Source: Sarocladium kiliense
Taxonomy: Eukaryota > Ascomycota > Sordariomycetes > Hypocreales > Sarocladiaceae
Assembly: GCA_030734395.1 (NCBI GenBank)
Contig: JAUZTG010000048.1
Span: 1 to 64,000 of the forward strand
Reading direction: 5' to 3'
Length of the DNA stretch: 64,000 nt
Positions 1 to 10,865 of the stretch are shown here, piece by piece (the first letter of the stretch is position 1; each line of letters opens with the position of its first letter). A program made the translations under genes and the position numbers. The notes beneath the pieces are model-generated. The model was given only the letters and a program-made list of their open reading frames with translations. It ran no database searches and was not told the origin of the DNA.

Positions 1-526
1 TTATCTCTCCTCTTATCTATCTTCTTATATCTCCTTAAATCTCTTTATCTCTCTTTATACCTCTATTATCTCTTATGTAAAATAGCCTCAGCAAGATAGC
101 TTAGTTAGAACCCAAACCCAATCCCAATCCCAAACCCTGTATGAATTAATAATATAAAGGTAGTAATATATCCTCCCTGTCACCATCCTAGTACCCCTGT
201 CAAACCCCTTTTCGCGGGAGACCCCGCTCGTAATATGCCCCAAACTACTACCGGCGTAGTCGGTTAGGACGCTCGCTTATAGTTGGTAGAACCCAAACCT
301 AATCCCAAACCCTAAGCTTCGGCGTGAGTCATTAGTGCTCTCTGCGGGGATAAAAGCATAACTATTAGTAAAGGGCCATGGCCAAATTTGAAAGCCGCGA
401 GATCCACCAAAACCCCAGTGTGTGGTTTTAGTTGAACATGCGAAGAGGCTTTTGTATTATTATACATTCATCTACTCCATAGACTTTCTCCCACGCTGTA
501 CGCGATCCTCGCGGGCAATTGCCAAC
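1..526. repeat. Low-complexity pyrimidine tract and degenerate CCCAAACCC-type repeats
   Basis: The first 80 bases are almost pure TCTC/TTAT pyrimidine tract. Two short degenerate arrays of the kind AACCCAAACC(C/T)AATCCC lie near 106-139 and 285-315, each after a TAG(T)TAGAACCC-like lead. They resemble worn telomere-like or satellite repeats but are not a clean TTAGGG array. No gene is seen before the kinase-like gene that starts at 527. Confidence 0.4.
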
Positions 527-1837
527 ATGAGCACGGCCGAAGTACCCCTAACCCTTCCACCTCAGACTCCGCCGCACCATCCTACATATGGAGTCCAAAT
601 GTCCGTCCGAGCCCTGAACGAGCTTGTAACCAAGGCATGCCCAGGATACTCCCTAACCACTGTCAATCAACTTGGTACTGGTAAATCATACAATAACCGG
701 CTCTACTTCCTTGAGATACGTAGGACGGGTACCACACAGCAACAAGATTCCCAACCAGCGAAGCAGGACCTCGTTCTGAAGGTGAACGGTCGTTTCTTTG
801 GGCCCGAGAAGATACAAAACGAGGTGTCCTGTCTTAGGATCTTGGAGTCTTGTTGCCCTGGTGTTCCGTCCCCACGCGTATGGGCATGGTCTGAGGATGG
901 GCTCGAGTTTGTCACGGCTACCAATGCCTTACAAAGCCACAGTCTCTCCTCGACGCAGCCGCCAGATAAGCACGGAGGCTGGATTTTGATGACGAAGGTC
1001 CCAGGGGAATCACTTGGCGATATAGCTGCTGGCCTCAGTAGCGATGACTCAACAAGGCTGGTCAGGGAGCTTGCCGGATATGTCACGATGTGGCGACATC
1101 TAGTCGCAGCTCAGCGCCATTGCGGAAATCTACGTTTTCACAAGGACTATACCGATGCAGTTCCAACAATCCGGTTGGATGGTTCTGGTGTTCAATCGCC
1201 CCTGGACATTGTCATCCGTGGTATTGTCGGAGAGGCAATTGTTCTACCAGGGGAGATTGACACATTGTATGACTACTACAAGGTGAAGCTCCAAGACAAG
1301 CTCCGGCAGCTCGCATCAAATAACGTTTACGCACGAAATCGGTTCCTCCACCCGTCCGTCGAATCCTTCATGTCGAATGACCTTCCTACTATCGATATCT
1401 TAGGCCGGGCTGTGCGAGACGATTTCATCTTTACACACTGCGACCTATCCCCTCGCAATATTCTTGTTTCAGGTTCGCCCTACAAGATTACTGGCATTGT
1501 AGATTTTGAGTTTGCAGGGTTCTTCTCGGAGCTGGAGGAGTTCTTAAACGATAGTGTTGGCAACAAGGGGGACTGGCCTGAGGATTCGTATAATGCGTAC
1601 CTCGAGCAGTTGGAGCAGAGCGGAGTTCACACACCGGTTAGGGGTATTTCCAAAGCCGTCTGGGAGCAGGCATATTGCCTCGAAGAGCTTCTACAGAATA
1701 TTGCTCCCTGGTGGCTGCCCGGAGAGCATGCAGGGACTACACTCGACGCAGAGCTTGACCGGTGCGGAACGATTGTTCAGACAATGCTTAGCAAGCTATC
1801 AGAAGCTAAAACGGTTCGTGAATCTGGACCGATTTAG
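527..1837 (+). CDS. APH-family phosphotransferase (aminoglycoside/choline kinase-like fold)
   Basis: An uninterrupted frame of 436 residues. The first ATG in a plausible context is at 527; the frame is open further upstream only through a GTG. The Brenner-type catalytic motif HCDLSPRNIL lies near residue 307, followed by the metal-binding IVDFEFAG motif near residue 326, the order expected for the APH/choline-kinase family. The N-lobe has a Gly-rich loop and a VLKVNG lysine strand. Fungal members are numerous and mostly uncharacterised small-molecule kinases; resistance to a drug should not be assumed. It is the only apparently intact gene in the degraded first 10 kb. There is no signal peptide, so the protein is probably cytosolic. 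The family call is firm; the substrate is unknown. Confidence 0.85.
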   Translation: MSTAEVPLTLPPQTPPHHPTYGVQMSVRALNELVTKACPGYSLTTVNQLGTGKSYNNRLYFLEIRRTGTTQQQDSQPAKQDLVLKVNGRFFGPEKIQNEVSCLRILESCCPGVPSPRVWAWSEDGLEFVTATNALQSHSLSSTQPPDKHGGWILMTKVPGESLGDIAAGLSSDDSTRLVRELAGYVTMWRHLVAAQRHCGNLRFHKDYTDAVPTIRLDGSGVQSPLDIVIRGIVGEAIVLPGEIDTLYDYYKVKLQDKLRQLASNNVYARNRFLHPSVESFMSNDLPTIDILGRAVRDDFIFTHCDLSPRNILVSGSPYKITGIVDFEFAGFFSELEEFLNDSVGNKGDWPEDSYNAYLEQLEQSGVHTPVRGISKAVWEQAYCLEELLQNIAPWWLPGEHAGTTLDAELDRCGTIVQTMLSKLSEAKTVRESGPI

Positions 1838-2000
1838 CTGGCTGAGGATTGCTGTAATGTCACTCTACACTTCTGACACGCCGCGCTAGCGACTTATCTC
1901 CATCAACGTGACATGGTACGCTAATGCAGTGCTACTAACTGCATGGGTCGCTTGAGCTTCTCGGCAATCTCTGGCCACCCTATAATCTCTATTATATATA

Positions 2001-2492
2001 TATTACAAACGTAACTAACGCAGGCCAACAGAATAGGCCGGAGTAGTTATTAAATATCTAGCAGCACAAAGAAAGATAAGAAATTATGTTATGGTCTGGG
2101 CTTGAGCCCAGCCTGGCATCAAAGAGATGGGAGGACGGGCATGTGACGAGACCTAGTCATACTATGGCTGAGGAGACATGGCGTAACCCTTTCCCTCATA
2201 TCTCTCTCTCTATGAATAGCTTCTTACTCTTTAAGAATATACATAACTCTTATCGGCACCTAATTGTCCGTGACACTAGGGATAGCCTATTACAAATTAA
2301 GGGTTAAGGCTTAAGCTACTTGTTAATATATTTATATATTATTTATTTATTTATATAACTTAAGAAATCACTTTCTTAAATACAATAACTTTGAAAGAAT
2401 TGTTAAGATATCTATTATTACTCAGGCCAAGACCTAGCTTACCCTAGACAGACAATTTACGATAAATCTTACCAGGTAAGGTCGATCATGCA
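2001..2492. mobile_element. Solo-LTR-like element, copy A, with 5-base target duplication ATATA
   Basis: Begins TATTACAAACGTAACTAACG and ends GGTCGATCATGCA. It is flanked by identical ATATA pentamers at 1996-2000 and 2493-2497. About 45 bases at the left end and about 70 at the right end match the element at 8471-8884, while the interiors differ. No transposase or reverse transcriptase is present. End structure and 5-base duplications fit a solo LTR or short non-autonomous retroelement. Orientation is not determined. Confidence 0.65.
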
Positions 2493-3302
2493 ATATACTC
2501 AAGATATGCAGCACAGTTTGTGCAGGACAATGGGATTCGGATGAGATTTGAACGGCATCGTGAGATGCACGAATATATTCTAGGGCTGTGAGTGCTAAGT
2601 GCCCCGCGCTTCGATCTGTGGAGAACCGTAACTGTGCTCGATCGATGGCTGCGACGGGTAGAATATAACGATGAGGTTCCGGTGTATCGGGCGGCGGCTT
2701 GGCGGTTGGTGCAATCCGCAGGCGTTAAATCCGCAACCTTCGGCTGGCCCGCCGAAGAGCGTGTGCAGACCCATAATAATCCGCCGCCTCCGCAGACTTG
2801 TAGACGACCTCTCCGCACTCATCACATTTCGCCACCACGCCACTCTAGGAGTCACTGCTTACATAGCTTTCCTCCTCTTGCAACGCTTACATCAGAATCA
2901 TTAAATCCGTTTAGCTGCCTCATAAAGGTGCTTTGGAGCAAGATGGTGGGAGTGTGACCCCCAGGAGGAAGGCATACATTAGAACGCATAGGCACGAGAG
3001 ATCGAGCCGGTCAATCTAGAAACCCTGGTATGTATTGTTCAAGGAGGAATGGCTCCCTCTCCTCCGAGGAAACTAAAAGATTTAAGCATACTTTCTAGGC
3101 TATATCCCTTAGCAGTCTCGATAAGCACTCACACCTATCTTGGGAAGCTTTACTAACACTTAAACTTTATCAGATAGACATTTATAATATAGTACGCATA
3201 AATGGCTTGGATTGTCTGCTTTTCATCCATTTATGAAACATAAGAGGCAGCTCAAATATACTTCAATAGTATGACGTCTATAACTGCGTCTGCCAGGGAC
3301 AC
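2493..3302. other. Intergenic, no supported gene
   Basis: AT-rich flanks around a GC-richer block (about 2580-2860) that is open in several frames on both strands, none with a recognisable domain. It may be a worn gene remnant. Nothing else is supported. Confidence 0.4.
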
Positions 3303-4517
3303 TTAGCACGCAGTAGGCGCACCCTTGCTTGCCGTCCACTGTTCAACCTTATCTACGCCAAGAGAAATCAACATAATCGCATGGCCAAAATCATCGACAG
3401 CTTCAGGATCCTCCTTAACAAGAAGCTCGTCCACGTCCAAGCTCTGCATAAAAAAGCGCTTCCTCCCAGGATCAGAACCCCTCTCCCAGTCATGAGATGT
3501 AGTCGCATTCCATAGCTGGTTTCCGAAAGTGCAGTAGACACCCCCTGGACACCACGAGTAACCCTGTGTCATGTTCATGTAGACACCGTTGATAATGCTG
3601 GTTGTGAGCCATGTTCGCCGGAGGCTCTCACCAAAAGTCCACAGCCGCCAGGGCTCAAGTGTAGCGCCCCTTTGCATCTCCTGCGTCGCCTGCTGCCACA
3701 TTTGGTCATTCCAGAAAAGCAGCGTCGCCAGGTGCAACTCGCCTTGGGCCCGTAGCCGGATGTTGCCATCGAAGAGGCAGATGACCAGTAGCAGTAATAA
3801 CGCCTGCACACGCGCGAGGTGGTCAACAAGCGTCGGAAATTCGGGCTCCAGCGCCGAATCGACAGTGTTCTCCTCTATCAACTGGTGTAGACGGTGCTCA
3901 ATGATGCGGCGAACCGTCGCCTCAGTCGCCGGTGTCTTATGGAGATAGACTGAGATAGTTGAGTATACGTCTTGCACCCGTCGGGGCATATTTACACGAT
4001 AAAGGTACCGGTGAATCAAAGGACAGTGGTCAGTTTCAACCCACATTCGCAGCCATTCCTGGACAATAGCCACATAAGTATCAAGGGTTTCCTCGCCGAA
4101 TAACTCTGGTGCAGCCTGAGGCGGGTGGTGAGCAATCTTCCAGGAGTCGAGCGCTAAGAACCAATGGGCTGAACGAGATTGTACGGGCTCCAGCGCAGAT
4201 TGCAACCCCTGGGAAGGAACATCGGCGCTTGCTGTTGAGGGTATCTCCAGATATCGGGCCGATTCTGAGACTGTTAAAGAACTGTCAGCAGAAGGAGGCG
4301 GAAAGGCTCCATGGTCGCTTGCGGTGCCTCCTGGCGGATGCTCATAGCCCTCTAATGCGCGGGCTGGCGGATACAGGCACTGTAGCCCTCTTTGGTTGCA
4401 TCGATGACAAATAGGGATCTGTTTTGAGCACTTGCGCTTGGCTTCGGTGCAGGCGGTACAAGCTCTTCGTCAGACAGCTGGCGGCCCAACTAAGAACAGC
4501 GTCTCAGCCTCCTCCAT
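3303..4517 (-). pseudogene. Zn2Cys6 transcription factor with an in-frame TGA just before the zinc cluster
   Basis: On the minus strand, codons from an ATG at 4517 run in one frame to the stop at 3303 (405 codons) except for a TGA at 4472-4470. Immediately after that stop comes RRACTACTEAKRKC and then CHRCNQRGLQC, a full Zn2Cys6 cluster (six cysteines). A roughly 300-residue effector region follows, with the ESLRRTW helix and CPGG motifs typical of fungal C6 regulators. The stop sits where an Arg is usual, so CGA to TGA is the simplest explanation (inference). A short intron removing it is not obvious. Initiation further down would lose the DNA-binding domain. The gene is divergent from the dehydrogenase at 4846, which also carries a stop, suggesting a former regulator-target pair. 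Confidence 0.65.
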
Positions 4518-4845
4518 GGTTTACCGTGAGAGGTGGTAACCTAGAGTTTACAGTGTTGGAAGATGGGGCTGTTGGAATGCAAGGTGTTGTTTCCTCGCTT
4601 ACAGCAATGAGCGGACAAATGTGGGTCTCGCCCCATCTTTTCTCGCCGCATCTGCGCTGCCGTCCCGCACATTCATCGGGGTGGGCTCCAACAGATACCA
4701 TGTCAGTGTGGAGGCGGATAAGGCGAGCCCGAGTATGATTCAAAGTTCCTTATATATATACTCCATAGCTACAGGCAGTCTTGAGGTTTCATGTGATGTT
4801 TTATTTTACAATCACCAGCATCAGATCCATTGATAAATCCATGTC

Positions 4846-5860
4846 ATGGCACACTTCACCAGCATCTACCACCAAGCCTCCTACGCGGCGATTTCGCCAG
4901 GAAATCCCTTGAACAGCCAGGTCGGCCGCACTGTTCTTATAGCAGGCGCATCAAGTGGCATTGGGCGCTCAATCGCGCGATCTTTCGCCAAGGCTTCCGC
5001 TGCTCGCATCATCATGCTGGGACGCACAGGGTCAACTCTCACTACCGCTGCTACAGAGCTGGCCAATGCCGAGGCCCGAGTCTGTGACATCTCATCCGCA
5101 TCTGACATACAGAATCTTTGGACTCGGCTCAAGAACGAAGGGATTCATGTTGATGTACTAGTACTGAATGCGGCGCTGATTATTCCAGGAAGTTTGACTT
5201 CAAACATAGACGCCATTTGGGGATCCTTTGAGACTACGGTGTTGGGGAATCTGAGGATGGCCCAACACTTCGTGGCCCAGATGGGAGAGAAGAAGGGCCA
5301 CGTAAGACTGAAATTCGGCTGCAAATATCAGCTTCATACATTAACCTATAACATAGGCTCTTATCAATATTTCGTCATAAATGGCGCACTCAAATCCTGC
5401 CCCTAATCAAGGTGCTTACTCAGCAAGCAAAGCTGCATTTGCGTCAATTCTACAGCACCTCGCAGGAGAAATACCTTCTACCAAAGCAATGATCATCAAT
5501 ATTCACCCTGGTGCTATTTTTACAGAGGCTGCCAATGAGTATGGCCTTACGAGGGAGTCCCTTCCCTGGGATGATGGTGTGTTCCCTAATACCCCCTCCT
5601 GATAGCGTTCTAGTTAGTGGAGGTTGAGACTAATCACTCTCTCAGATAATCTTCCAGGTGATTACAGTGTTTGGGCTTCCACTGCTGCGGCATCATTCCT
5701 ACATGGGCGTTTTGTATGGACAAATTGGGATGTAGAGGAGCTGATCCAGAGAAAGGCGGAAATACAAGCTGATAATGGGCTGTTGAAGATTGGTTTGCAA
5801 GGCGTCGAGCATGTGGACATCACAACAATCTTTACCAAAGTTCCAAGGAAAAATAACTGA
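4846..5860 (+). pseudogene. Short-chain dehydrogenase/reductase with one in-frame TAA
   Basis: Three exons fit (4846-5301, 5357-5576, 5646-5860), with donors GTAAGA and GTGTGT, acceptors CATAG and CTCAG, and a total of 297 codons. Exon 1 has the Rossmann motif GASSGIG and the NAA motif (LVLNAAL). Exon 2 has INISS (catalytic Ser region) and YSASK (Tyr-x3-Lys). A TAA at 5378-5380 directly follows INISS, in frame with all downstream motifs; CAA to TAA would explain it. Everything else looks intact, so inactivation appears recent. An NAD(P)-dependent oxidoreductase of unknown substrate if functional. A sequencing error or an unusual splice is the alternative. Confidence 0.7.
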
Positions 5861-6864
5861 ACCAGACTGTTACACTATCTTTCACGAGATCTTAGATCAC
5901 AGTCGTACGTTGTATTTAACTTCATGGCGATCAAGCCATTCAATTGGTTCTTGACCCCTTCGACTCCGAGACTTACCTGCGGCGCATTCAGCTCGCATGC
6001 GGATCTATTAATAGTTGCATCGAGTCTAACCGCCGCAGAACTATCGATTATCAGTGGAGACATATCAACTTAGCATTTGGACGCAAGTTCGGCGTTTCGC
6101 TTTCTATAGCCAAGTCTCAGAACACGGTCTCATAGTGTTTCTAGGAGAAAAGTACACTCATACGTAAAGTGCTGTTCGATATCACTTTTACTTGATCATT
6201 GAAGGATGTGCCCATACTCGTCTTACCATCTTGCTATTAGTGCTACGACTTTTAACCAACCCTAAATAACACACTGCTGAATAGCAGATCCGAAGAAAAG
6301 CTGTGGCGAAAGACTATGCCACGGGATAAATCTGCCGTCCTGGCGGCAGAGCAGATCACTATGCTCTAATATATTGGAAGAATATCGTGACTACTCCTAC
6401 AGCCTACTGCTTAACATAATGCTTATAGCTTACTAAACCAAGGATTTGGAAAATTTCATTGAACTTCAACGATCTCCCATTCCGTATCAGGAAATTTCAC
6501 CTGACTTCACTAAGCCCCATTCGTGCACAATGCGAGGTCTTCTGGTGTCTCGGCCTAATTTCCACCATCTAGGTCCGTGCACATTAAAGGGGTATAAGCA
6601 GGGATTCGTAGAACTGGGATACTATCTCCTATTTACTTCTTTCAGCTATATAGTCTTCAATCTCACTCTCTAGCGTCTTATTTTCTGAACCCTGTCCTGC
6701 TCTGCTTTATTACTATGGGCCTATAGCAGTAATTCTCTACATATGTTGCGTTGAAGCCCCCGAACACCGCTGCCATCTGCAATGGATATCGACAAGAATA
6801 ATAACCCATCATATTATAAAACCAGTCTCCCAAATTCCGGTTCTTGTGACGAGAAGAAAGCGAC
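5861..6864. other. AT-rich intergenic stretch, no gene
   Basis: Open frames here are short, start at non-ATG codons and show no domain. The composition and many TA steps resemble repeat-induced point mutated DNA. Nothing specific is supported. Confidence 0.4.
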
Positions 6865-7580
6865 ATGAACTCTTCAAACGCGCGGAATCCGCAGGGGACA
6901 CTTGCTCGCCTCTCTAAGGCGACCCTCTCCAAGCGGCCACGGATTGGAGTGTCTATCGCCTGTAACTTCTGTCGCATCAAAAAGACCCGCGTGAGTTCGA
7001 GCGGTTCCGTCTCCCTGCGTAAATCCTGTAGCGGGGTCCGATTCTGTCATAGATAAAGGTAGCTATGGAATTGCTGACCCGACGTTTCTTTACGAAATGC
7101 GATAGGGAAACCCATCATGCAGGTCCTGTACGAAGAAGGGCCAGGAGTGCATCTATGATGACCCCATTGTGAAGGGATCGAGGGATGGTGACCTGCTTCT
7201 CGAGGCTGTTCGCCTGCTTAATACATTAACCCCCGCCCGGGCTACAGCTACACTTTTGTCAGTCGCAGACCAGCATGACTCAAGAGCAGTCATTAAATCG
7301 ATTCGCTAGTCAGCCAGGCTCGGCCACGCAGCAGACCAGCCTCGTTTCTAGTCTAGTAGACAGGTCATCGTCGCTTACCCATAAGCTCAGCGCACGGCAT
7401 CCGTTCACCTACCCCAGCGAACAAGAGATCGCATCTGAAGCCGCTGAAGTATTTCTAACGGAGCTCCTTGCGTCTATCCGATCTAAGCACCAGCCAACCG
7501 ATAGTCTAAAACCATCAAGACCCCAGTTGGTCTCCAAAATGCAAGGCTGCCCGCGATTTGCTGACAGTTTACCATATTAA
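6865..7580 (+). pseudogene. Relic of a Zn2Cys6 transcription factor
   Basis: From the ATG at 6865 the frame reads to ACNFCRIKKTR, the first half of a Zn2Cys6 cluster, followed by GTGAGT at 6991. After an AG near 7105 the sequence continues GNPSCRSCTKKGQEC, the second half. The expected third cysteine and Asp (TGC GAT) are present in the DNA but two bases out of frame or inside the putative intron. Downstream the frame closes at a TAG near 7308, while a second frame stays open to 7580. The pattern indicates a decayed regulator gene. No ligand or target can be inferred. Confidence 0.55.
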
Positions 7581-8114
7581 AGAGAGGACTCTCCGGATGA
7601 TCTCAATCCAGAAAGGCAAGTCCCAGGGCCCTCTTCTGACACTATTAAGCACTGATACTTATCCATCTCGTGTCCAGTCTCTCGTTACTATAGCCCGAAG
7701 CGCCTGAGCTTGAACTAGAACTCGATGGACCAAAATTCGATAATAGACGAAGGTTGATATCTTAGGTAAGTTCGCTGCCAGGGCTATTTCATTATATCTT
7801 GCCACGGATTGTAATCTCTTATCAACTTTTTACCGACGGCTATTCATCAGAGATCGGATCTCAGCTGACTCAAGGACTGAACATTATAGCTTTGCATTAG
7901 TTAATGCTCTAATATACTGGTGTTGTGTTAGTCTGGCATGCAATTGCAATGTGCATAGTAACAATAAAGAGGCTGACGCCCACAATAGCAAATGTATCCC
8001 TCCATCGAAGTCGACGCCAACTTGAAGACCGAAACCTTCAGAGTTGGAGCCCAACGGCTATTGGGTCTTAAGATCAAGTCTCCGAGGCCAACAACCATGG
8101 TTGCAGCTATGTTC
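7581..8114. other. Intergenic, no supported gene
   Basis: AT-rich sequence with many stops in all frames. It may hold the decayed 3' part of the preceding regulator relic, but no motif is legible. Confidence 0.35.
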
Positions 8115-8354
8115 TTAGGTATGGGGCACCTCGTCCACGGCAAAGATCACGCAGTTATCAGTCCACGTAAGCAGCTCGCGAAACTTGAATTCAGCATATT
8201 GTAGCGTCAGCGGCTGCCGCTCAGACTGTCCCTCTCTATTGTAATAAACGGTTGTTACATCATTCATGATGCGCCAGAAATGGCAGAGCGCTACGACAGT
8301 ATCACCTTTATCTGCTTTGCTGGTTCCTTCGCGCAGTCCAGCAACAACCCTCAT
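8115..8354 (-). pseudogene. Fragment resembling the middle region of a fungal C6 transcription factor
   Basis: A 79-codon minus-strand frame from an ATG at 8354 contains YAEFKFRELLTWTD. This resembles the AEAKYQKLLAWAD segment common in the fungal-specific transcription factor homology region. No zinc cluster lies in frame upstream, and an LTR-like element sits 120 bases beyond its 5' end, so this is probably a truncated relic. Similarity is by eye over a short segment; the call is tentative. Confidence 0.3.
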
Positions 8355-8470
8355 GATGTGGTCGTCTTGCAGTATGACTTCTTCGAGTTTTGTGCGAATA
8401 GATCAAACAACTTACATGTGGGGCTAGTCTGTGGCTACATTCAGCTACCCTCGACAACTTTCGACCTTTC

Positions 8471-8884
8471 CGTTACAAACGTAACTAACGCAGGCCTACA
8501 GGATGGGCTGCTCAGCACGACACCACAGACAAGCTATACCTGTGGGGGCCAGGAACAAGGAAGGAGTCACGTGACAGGTCACGTGATCTTTTAGGATCAC
8601 GAACAGGAAGTGATCCACGAGGATCACCAAACTAAAGTGATCCAAGGAATACTATATTAGTATATAAGAAGTAGCTAGAGACCAGAGTCTAACACGGAGG
8701 ACTAGTTCCTTAGTATTCAATCTAAGCATTCTACTACAATTAAATGGGAGCAATACCTCCTGACGATTACCTATGATCAATACTGCTCAACTACTAATAC
8801 ATCCACTATAGCTTAGGTCAAGACCTAGCTTACCCTGGACAGACAACTTACGACAAATCTTACCAAGTAAGGTCGATCGTTACA
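8471..8884. mobile_element. Solo-LTR-like element, copy B, with 5-base target duplication CTTTC
   Basis: Begins CGTTACAAACGTAACTAACG and ends GGTCGATCGTTACA, between identical CTTTC pentamers at 8466-8470 and 8885-8889. Both ends match copy A (2001-2492), mostly with transition differences. The interior has a palindrome-rich segment (GTCACGTGAC, GGATCAC/GTGATCC repeats, about 8565-8640) and a TATATAAG box near 8660, as expected of an LTR promoter. There is no coding capacity. Confidence 0.7.
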
Positions 8885-10398
8885 CTTTCTCACAGGGAGA
8901 TGCCCCTCACAAACGCCGTGTTCACACTTTTACACCGCGAATAAACACGCTTAACGCACCGTACACTTCCAGCTTAGAGCAGGTCAAGTGATTAATAATC
9001 ACCTATCGATCATAGTTCACAGCGCCGCGTTATATAATTATTTAGCAAACTTCGCTTCTCTATTTAGTAAACGCAATGTTGAATTCGACGGACGAGAACT
9101 GACCGATATATTTCCTTATTTACTTGTATAGCTACGCGGATATATGTTGATCGTTCCGCGTAATAGAGGCTCTCATTGAAGCTCTCCTTTTAATTGGGTA
9201 TATAAAACAGCGTTATTATAAGGTTTGTTATAAGGCGAGTACCCTAAGACCTACGGAGAATAACCCCAGGGGCGGACGGTAATGCGAATAAGATAATTCA
9301 GGCGCCTTTTATTACAACCTTAGACTTGCTATGCTGGCCCTAGATTCCGCTACGGTAGAGGATCATATAGCTCAATTCGACACTGAATTGTTTGACCTAT
9401 AGTGACTTTCAATCCGAAGAAATCTACCTACTCGCGTCCTGGTGCGGGCGGGTGGCACTTCAGTTACTTCAACACAGTGTCACGGTGAACTAGAACGCGT
9501 ACTATCAGAGCCCCGGACGAGCTCATGACATTGCATGCTATGTATCAGTGTTCAATACTTCGGTTCCTTGTTTGTGCTATTAGGCGTGTATTAGGAGCGG
9601 ATATGACATGAAAGCTCGAGACGAGAGTACGTGCATTCCCACCCATCACACGAGATATAGTGGCTGTTATCATAAATCTGCTGTATGCCGAGGGCTCGAC
9701 GGTATAAATGGGTTCCTGATAGGTGAGTTCGAGTTGACTACCCTCGCTAACCCATTTACTAGGGTCTACGTTTCATACATATACCTGGGCGCGTCCTTTC
9801 ATCTCGTCGTTACCATGATCACTGAGAGGCGTGGGTTCGAAAACAGAGCTCAAGACCCAAACCAATAGATTCAAACCAAAAAGTCCGATTCAGCGTTTGC
9901 AACATTCGAGTAACAGGAAGTGCTTTTTCAGCAGGTATGTCTCTGAGCTAGGAATGCAGATGACTCTACAATTATAAATGTCGTCAACTTCACCCTCCGA
10001 AGAAGGCTGGAAGACGGTACAAGGGTGACATCATGGTGTACTTAATCATTCCTTTATGCTACAAAATTCCAATTTCGGAGAAAAGCTCCGGTGAAGGGCC
10101 AGAGGCAAAAGCTCCGGGTAAGGCACTCTGATAAGTGTGGTATGAAGGGGCTTGTGAGACCTGATGTCTTAGGATCATAGTAATGTGAACATGAAAAGTT
10201 AGGAATTTTCTTGCATCTGATCGATTTATGATCAGTGTTATATAATTTCTCAAATTACAAAAGAAGAGTGTTTGATCCCCTTGATATTATTCACCTCCTT
10301 GTCTTCTCCCTGGTACGCTCAAGTCAGTCAGAGAGATTGAATACTCTTTGCAGCGCCAAGAAACAGACCTCCCTAGCTCGAAGTTCTCAACAGCGAAT
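8885..10398. other. Gene-free AT-rich stretch
   Basis: About 1.5 kb with stops in all frames. The longest ATG frame (9608-9868) has no recognisable motif. The last 100 bases are the probable promoter and leader of the small secreted protein starting at 10399. Confidence 0.4.
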
Positions 10399-10865
10399 AT
10401 GCTCTTCACTCCTATCGCTATGTTCTTCTTCACGGGCGCCGCCATTGCGGCTCCTGCGTCAACTGCCGAGGTCCCCGCCGAGGTGAACGAGTGTCGCAGT
10501 GAAAGCTCTTACACTCCTTGCAAAATCAGGACGCCAAAGTGCTGCCCCGACAACCCACTCGGCTTCAACCTACTAGGCGCACTTACTCTTAAATGCGAGG
10601 ACCGTGAGTTACCCTCTGTTTTACCTGCCATCACATCGTCAACAATATGAGTCCTCGTATTTATTATTCTACATACAGCCGCCTCCGTGACAAGTCAAAC
10701 AAAATTCGAAACAAGCTGCAAAGATGAGGACCTGATTCCGTACTGTTGTACTCCAGAAGTCGTAAGTTTTCCCACCTTCCGGGCCTTGCCATTATGGGAC
10801 AGCCAGCTAAGCTTTCACCACAGCCATTCGTGGGCGCGCTGTGCAGCAAGGTCCTTAGGCAATAG
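10399..10865 (+). CDS. Small secreted cysteine-rich protein, class II hydrophobin-like
   Basis: Three exons (10399-10603, 10679-10761, 10824-10865) give 109 residues. Residues 1-18 form a signal peptide ending AAIAAPAS. The mature part has nine cysteines: two single, a CC pair, single, single, a second CC pair (YCC) and a final single in GALC. The C-CC-C-C-CC-C core and the hydrophobic GFNLLGAL and PFVGALC loops match class II hydrophobins, which coat hyphae and spores. The extra cysteine near the N-terminus and the charged SCKDEDLIP segment are unusual, so it may be a diverged hydrophobin or an effector of the same fold. Donors GTGAGT and GTAAGT support the splicing. Confidence 0.7.

Noticed and set aside
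2592..2957. Overlapping open frames on both strands in a GC-rich block
   Set aside because: Openness in several frames at once is a composition effect; no motif supports any of them.
9608..9868. An 86-codon ATG frame in the gene-free left segment
   Set aside because: No domain, no splice extension, and AT-rich repeat-like surroundings.
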